From: Deltaproteobacteria bacterium
GTDB lineage: Bacteria > Desulfobacterota > Desulfomonilia > UBA1062
DNA length: 64,000 nt
Assembly (NCBI GenBank): GCA_029547045.1
Contig: JAKPQL010000121.1
Location: 1-64,000, forward strand
Direction: 5' to 3'
Shown: positions 60,057 through 64,000 of the stretch, piece after piece
Numbering within the stretch: position 1 is the stretch's first letter
How the letters are laid out: every line of letters begins with the position of its first letter
Made by a program: the position numbers and the translations under genes
Notes under the pieces: model-generated
What the model was told of the DNA's origin: nothing
Seen by the model: the letters and a program-made list of their open reading frames with translations, nothing else
Databases searched by the model: none

Positions 60057-60927
60057 ATCCGCCGACAGGCTGCCCGACTGGCTCAAGAAATCCAAGGACC
60101 TGAGATCCCTGCACTGCCTGAAGGCGCGGCTGAGACGTTCGAGGCTCTCCACGGTGTGCGAGGAGGCGCGGTGCCCGAACATATCCGAATGCTTCAGCAG
60201 GCCCACCGCCACGTTCCTCATCCTGGGCGACACCTGCACCCGTGCCTGCTCCTTCTGTTCGGTAAACCACGGGGCCCCTGTGCCACTCGATCCGGAGGAG
60301 CCCGGCAGTATCGCAGAGGCCGCGCACGACATGGGGCTTCACCATGCGGTCCTCACCTCGCCCACGAGGGACGACCTCCCCGACCGGGGGGCATCGGGCT
60401 TCGCGGCCACCATCAGGAGCGTGAGGTCGCGAAACCCCGGGTGCACCGTGGAGGTCCTGTGCCCGGACTTTTCCGGCAGGATGGACCTCTTGGACAGGGT
60501 GCTCGACCAGAGGCCCGACGTGTTCGGGCACAACGTGGAGACCGTGCCCCGGCTCTACCCTGCAGTCCGGCCCGGGGCTCATCTGGATCGAAGCCTGTCG
60601 ATCCTCGAGCACGCGAAGACCCTGTATCCTGACATGCTGGTGAAGTCGGGTTTCATGGTGGGCCTCGGGGAGGACCGCGACGAGATCGAGGGTCTCCTCG
60701 CACTGCTGGCGGGTGCCGGATGCGACGTGGTCACCATCGGCCAGTACCTCCGGCCCACCAGGGCCCAGGCACCGGTGGTGCGCTACTGGGAGCCCGAGTG
60801 CTTTCCGGCCTGGTCCAAGCTTGCGGAATCACTCGGCATAGGTTATTGTATCGCCGGACCCTATGTGAGGAGCTCCTACCGCGCCAGAGAGGTGCTCGAA
60901 GAGATGGAGAACAGGCGCGTCCCGTGA
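60031..60927 (+). CDS. lipA: lipoyl synthase
   Basis: Radical SAM enzyme inserting two sulfurs into octanoyl groups to make lipoate, 298 residues. Auxiliary cluster ligands are Cys43, Cys48 and Cys54; the SAM cluster is CxxxCxxC at Cys69, Cys73 and Cys76. The C-terminal Arg-Ser-Ser-Tyr (VRSSYRA) supplies the unusual serine ligand of the auxiliary cluster. The usual TSVxRDD segment reads TSPTRDD here. No lipB or lplA is adjacent. Confidence 0.95.
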   Translation: MASTTRPPESADRLPDWLKKSKDLRSLHCLKARLRRSRLSTVCEEARCPNISECFSRPTATFLILGDTCTRACSFCSVNHGAPVPLDPEEPGSIAEAAHDMGLHHAVLTSPTRDDLPDRGASGFAATIRSVRSRNPGCTVEVLCPDFSGRMDLLDRVLDQRPDVFGHNVETVPRLYPAVRPGAHLDRSLSILEHAKTLYPDMLVKSGFMVGLGEDRDEIEGLLALLAGAGCDVVTIGQYLRPTRAQAPVVRYWEPECFPAWSKLAESLGIGYCIAGPYVRSSYRAREVLEEMENRRVP

Positions 60928-60957
60928 TGAACCCTCACCGTACATGAAGGAGAGTGC

Positions 60958-62283
60958 ATGGACAAGATACAGATCGGCCTCATCGGATTAGGCACCATCG
61001 GAACCGGAGTCGCCAAGACCCTGCTCGAGAACGGCGCCCTGCTGGAGGACAGGCTCGGCTTCTCCCTGTCCCTGAAGGGGATCGCGGATGTGGACATCAC
61101 CCGCGACCGCGGCATCGCCATTCCGGAAGGCATGCTCACCACCGATGCGAACATGCTCATCAACGATCCGGAGATCAACATCATCATCGAGCTCATCGGC
61201 GGGACCGACCCGGCGAAGACCTTCATCCTCAATGCCCTCAAGAAGGGCAAGCATGTGGTGACGGCGAACAAGGCCCTGCTGGCGTCCCATGGAAAGCAAC
61301 TCTTCGACGCCGCCCAGACCTACGGCCGCGACCTCTACTACGAGGCCGCGGTGGGGGGCGGCATACCCATCATCAAGACGCTCCGCGAGGCCCTGGTGGC
61401 CAACAACTACACCTTCATCTACGGGATTCTGAACGGCACCTGCAACTACATACTCACCGAAATGGGCGAGAAGGGATCCAGCTTCGCCGAGGCGCTGGGT
61501 CAGGCCAAGGAGCTCGGCTATGCCGAGGCGGACCCGACCCTGGACATCGAGGGGATCGATGCGGCCCACAAGCTCGCCCTGGTGACCAGCCTGGCGTACG
61601 GCGTGCCGCCGGATATGAAGGGCGTGTACGTGGAGGGGATCACCAATCTCGACAAGCTGGACGTGACCTTTGCCCGCGAGCTCGGGTACAAGGTGAAGCT
61701 TCTGGCACTCACCATCGACCGGGGCAGCAAGGTGGAGGCGAGGGTGCACCCCACCCTGGTCCCCTTCAACTACCTGCTCTCCAAGGTGGACGGCGTGTTC
61801 AACGCCTTCTACGTCCGGGGGGACATCGTCGATTCAACCCTCTTCTACGGCAGGGGCGCAGGCATGATGCCCACGGCGTCCGCCGTGGTGAGCGACCTCG
61901 CGGACATAGGCAGGAACATCCTGGCGGGAATCGCGGGACGCATCCCCCACCTGGGGTACCGCAAGGGCAGCTCGGTACCGAAGAGGTACATGCCCATTGA
62001 CGACATCTACACGAACTACTACCTCAGGATAAACGCCCTGGACAAGCCCGGGGTGCTGGCAAAGGTCGCGGGCATCCTCGGGGAGCGGGACATCAGCATC
62101 GTATCGGTGATGCAGAAGGGGAGCGAGGACACCGACTTCGTGCCCGTTGTGCTCCTCACCCACGAGGCCAAGGAGTCGAACATGCGCAGCGCCGTCCAGG
62201 CGATATCGAAGTTGTCCGAGGTGAGCGGCATGCCCGTGGTCATCCGGGTGGAAGACAGAAGGCTCAAGAACAAGAAGCCGTGA
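60958..62283 (+). CDS. hom: homoserine dehydrogenase
   Basis: NAD(P)-dependent enzyme of threonine and methionine synthesis, 441 residues. The Rossmann loop GLIGLGTIGTGVAKTL, the TANKALLASHG segment, the catalytic AVGGGIPIIKTLREAL region and the GILNGTCNYILT signature are all present. A C-terminal ACT domain (about residues 350-430) predicts allosteric feedback by an amino acid, probably threonine. Its TGA overlaps an upstream start of the next gene. Confidence 0.96.
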   Translation: MDKIQIGLIGLGTIGTGVAKTLLENGALLEDRLGFSLSLKGIADVDITRDRGIAIPEGMLTTDANMLINDPEINIIIELIGGTDPAKTFILNALKKGKHVVTANKALLASHGKQLFDAAQTYGRDLYYEAAVGGGIPIIKTLREALVANNYTFIYGILNGTCNYILTEMGEKGSSFAEALGQAKELGYAEADPTLDIEGIDAAHKLALVTSLAYGVPPDMKGVYVEGITNLDKLDVTFARELGYKVKLLALTIDRGSKVEARVHPTLVPFNYLLSKVDGVFNAFYVRGDIVDSTLFYGRGAGMMPTASAVVSDLADIGRNILAGIAGRIPHLGYRKGSSVPKRYMPIDDIYTNYYLRINALDKPGVLAKVAGILGERDISIVSVMQKGSEDTDFVPVVLLTHEAKESNMRSAVQAISKLSEVSGMPVVIRVEDRRLKNKKP

Positions 62284-62315
62284 TGCTCATGAAGGGAAAG
62301 GACGTGGCAGATCGT

Positions 62316-63515
62316 ATGAAATACCTCATCCTGCTCGGTGACGGCATGGCGGACGAGCCCCTGGAGGCGCTCCAGGGGAAGACCCCCCTGGACGTGGCCC
62401 GCACACCGGTCATGGACGGCCTGGCTTCAAAGGGCGAACTCGGCATGGCACGCACCGTCAGGGGTGGGTTCCCGCCGGGCAGCGACGTGGCCAACATGGC
62501 GGTGCTCGGGCTCGACCCGGGAGCCTGCTACACCGGCCGTGCCCCCATCGAGGCCGTGAGCATGGGGGTGGCGCTCTCCCCCGACGACACTGCCTTCAGG
62601 ATCAACCTGGTGACCCTGTCGGACCTTGGCGGGAAGACCGTCATGGAGGACTACTGCTCGGGGCACATATCCACCGAAGAGGCCCATGTGCTGATCACGG
62701 GCCTCAGGCAGACCGTCCGCGACAAACCAGCCATCGCCATGTACCCCGGCATCGAGTACCGCCACCTCATGGTTATCAGGGGATACGAGGGTGCCGGGCT
62801 GAAAACCACCCCGCCCCACGACATCACCGGTGAGCGCATCGATGGGTACCTCCCCAACGACCCCCTGCTGGTGGATCTCATCCACAGGTCCATGGCCTTC
62901 CTGAAGGATCACCCCGTCAACCGGGCCCGCACGGAGAAAGGCCTGCGCCCGGCAACCTCCCTGTGGCCATGGGGAGAGGGAAAGGCCATGCAGGCCCGTA
63001 CCCTCCAGGAGGAGTACGGCGTCTCCGGCGCAATGATATCCGCCGTGGACCTCCTGAGGGGGCTCGGCAGGCTCCGTGGCATGGAGATCATCGTCGTGCC
63101 GGGCGCCACCGGGTGGATCGACACCAACTACGAGGGCAAGGCCCGGGCCGCCATCGATGCCCTTGCACGCCACGACCTCGTCTATGTCCACGTGGAGGCG
63201 CCGGACGAGGCGGGGCACGGGGGGTACCTGGACAAGAAGATCCAGGCCATCGAGGACTTCGACGCCAGGATCGTGGGGCCCATCGTGAAAGGCATGCGCG
63301 ACTCGGCAGTGCCCTTCAGGGTACTGGTCATGCCCGACCATCCCACACCCATCGCCAGAAAGACCCATACCGCAGACCCAGTACCCTACATTCTCTATGA
63401 CAGCACCAGGCAGGCGGACGCCCAGAGGCGTTTCACCGAGGAGTACGCCCGGGCTTCGGGCCTGTTCGTGGAAGAGGGGCACACCCTGCTGTGCAGGCTT
63501 CTGGGCAGGGCCTGA
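62316..63515 (+). CDS. apgM: cofactor-independent phosphoglycerate mutase, archaeal type
   Basis: Alkaline-phosphatase-fold mutase interconverting 3- and 2-phosphoglycerate, of the archaeal/ApgM group rather than GpmI. Metal ligands lie in LILLGDGMAD at the N-terminus, a Ser in GSDVANMAVLG, HVEAPDEAGHGG, and MPDHPTPIARKTHT near the end. The start MKYLILLGDG is the family's normal one, but its ribosome site is 13 bases away; an alternative ATG at 62283 overlapping the hom stop (TGATG) would add 11 residues. In some deltaproteobacteria this gene follows hom, as here. Confidence 0.93.
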   Translation: MKYLILLGDGMADEPLEALQGKTPLDVARTPVMDGLASKGELGMARTVRGGFPPGSDVANMAVLGLDPGACYTGRAPIEAVSMGVALSPDDTAFRINLVTLSDLGGKTVMEDYCSGHISTEEAHVLITGLRQTVRDKPAIAMYPGIEYRHLMVIRGYEGAGLKTTPPHDITGERIDGYLPNDPLLVDLIHRSMAFLKDHPVNRARTEKGLRPATSLWPWGEGKAMQARTLQEEYGVSGAMISAVDLLRGLGRLRGMEIIVVPGATGWIDTNYEGKARAAIDALARHDLVYVHVEAPDEAGHGGYLDKKIQAIEDFDARIVGPIVKGMRDSAVPFRVLVMPDHPTPIARKTHTADPVPYILYDSTRQADAQRRFTEEYARASGLFVEEGHTLLCRLLGRA

Positions 63516-63546
63516 CCGGACGGTCGGTGAGAATGGCCCGTCGGAT

Positions 63547-63576
63547 CCTCCTGCCGTCCTGAACCGCGACAGGAGG
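63547..63576. terminator. possible hairpin between apgM and the HDOD gene
   Basis: CCTCCTG and CAGGAGG form a seven-base-pair stem with a 16-base loop, between convergent genes. Only the plus-strand side has a modest T-rich follow-on (GTGTTTCC). Confidence 0.4.
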
Positions 63577-63577
63577 C

Positions 63578-64000
63578 TCAGTGTTTCCTGAACACGGAGA
63601 GGAAGCTCCCCTGCCGGTCGATCTCGATATCGAGCTGCCCCATGAGCGAAACCATGTCCTCGGTACCGAAGGTGTGCCTGTGCTCCTGGATGATGGGCAG
63701 GACGCTCCGGTTGACGGTGACGAAGTGATGGTCCTTCACCGGGGTGATCCCCCGGGCGGTACACAGGACGTCTGCGAGGTGTACGCACGCGGCAAGCAGC
63801 GGGCTCCCCTGTGAAGCTGCCGGATCGTGGTGGAACGCGACGGCATCCCTCACGTCCGGCGGAAACATCCAGGAACCGAGCAGTATCCGGCCCACCTCCT
63901 GGTGGGTGATCCCGAGGATCCGTTCCTCCAGGGCATGGTACCCGTACAGGTTATCCTCGTCACCCATGGCGCTCAGGATCCGATGGAAGCTCTCCGCCAG
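63578..64000 (-). CDS. HDOD-domain protein, C-terminal part
   Basis: The 3' part of a minus-strand gene that runs off the window; 141 codons including the stop are inside and the start is outside. The frame is open from the window edge without interruption. The segment with EERILGITHQEVGRILLGSW, then a Pro and AVAFHHDP, is characteristic of HDOD domains, signalling proteins related to HD phosphohydrolases but often without their metal ligands. An ATG inside at 63967 is unlikely to be the start because the domain sequence continues upstream of it. Confidence 0.85.
   Translation of the reverse strand: MAESFHRILSAMGDEDNLYGYHALEERILGITHQEVGRILLGSWMFPPDVRDAVAFHHDPAASQGSPLLAACVHLADVLCTARGITPVKDHHFVTVNRSVLPIIQEHRHTFGTEDMVSLMGQLDIEIDRQGSFLSVFRKH

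Overview
This is a high-GC, gene-dense bacterial chromosome segment. It carries about 60 protein genes, no rRNA, tRNA, CRISPR array or transposase that I could recognise, and few gaps longer than 150 bases. The content suggests an anaerobic or hydrogen-metabolising Gram-negative of the deltaproteobacterial group (Desulfobacterota or Myxococcota relatives). The pointers are nickel-hydrogenase maturation genes (hypA, hypB), a 2[4Fe-4S] ferredoxin, LL-diaminopimelate aminotransferase (dapL), an archaeal-type phosphoglycerate mutase, outer-membrane and lipoprotein genes, type II secretion genes and a Myxococcus-like trans-envelope motor cluster. The lineage is inference; no marker was searched.

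Layout. 0.2-3.2 kb (+): HD phosphohydrolase, hypA, hypB, dapL, closed by a strong hairpin. 3.2-19.2 kb (-): one compact 12-gene operon. In transcription order it encodes ExbB/TolQ, two ExbD/TolR-like proteins, a small periplasmic protein, an FHA/TonB-like protein with an AgmX/PglI-type C-terminus, an outer-membrane beta-barrel, two large TPR proteins, a seven-repeat propeller-like lipoprotein, a thrombospondin type 3 (TSP3) protein, a VWA-TSP3 lipoprotein and a five-module PPC lipoprotein. This resembles the Agl-Glt gliding and Nfs spore-coat machines of Myxococcus and is the most interesting part of the window. 19.7-23.7 kb (+): dapF, guaA and a PurF-like protein that has lost its glutaminase cysteine. 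23.7-31.3 kb (-): a very large GH13-family protein, glycine-zipper lipoprotein, Ser/Thr kinase, rsgA and a toxin-antitoxin pair. A decayed beta-barrel remnant follows. 31.7-38.5 kb (-): DUF89 protein, Mrp/ApbC, HEAT-repeat membrane protein, a possible tandem ribbon-helix-helix protein, and the classic rpsB-tsf-pyrH-frr translation operon.

38.6-44.6 kb holds mixed single genes: isochorismatase-like hydrolase, DUF554 protein, diguanylate cyclase, HAD phosphatase, flavin reductase, YkgJ-like cysteine-cluster protein, ferredoxin, HU/IHF protein and an unknown protein. 44.6-56.0 kb (-) is a second long operon, murI-fusA-gspC-exeA-like-TPR-gspD-gspE-radA, joining housekeeping genes to part of a type II secretion system. 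56.2-63.5 kb (+): an OmpA protein, then nucleotide-sugar dehydrogenase, phosphodiesterase, HIT protein, LapA-like protein, lipA, hom and apgM, largely with overlapping or nearly touching ends. A partial HDOD gene runs off the right edge on the minus strand.

Main ideas to test: whether the 16-kb operon is a force-transducing surface machine whose lipoproteins are its cell-surface cargo or adhesins; the Asn-for-Asp change in one ExbD-like subunit; the glutaminase-dead, iron-sulfur-competent PurF paralogue; and the nearly leaderless toxin-antitoxin promoter.
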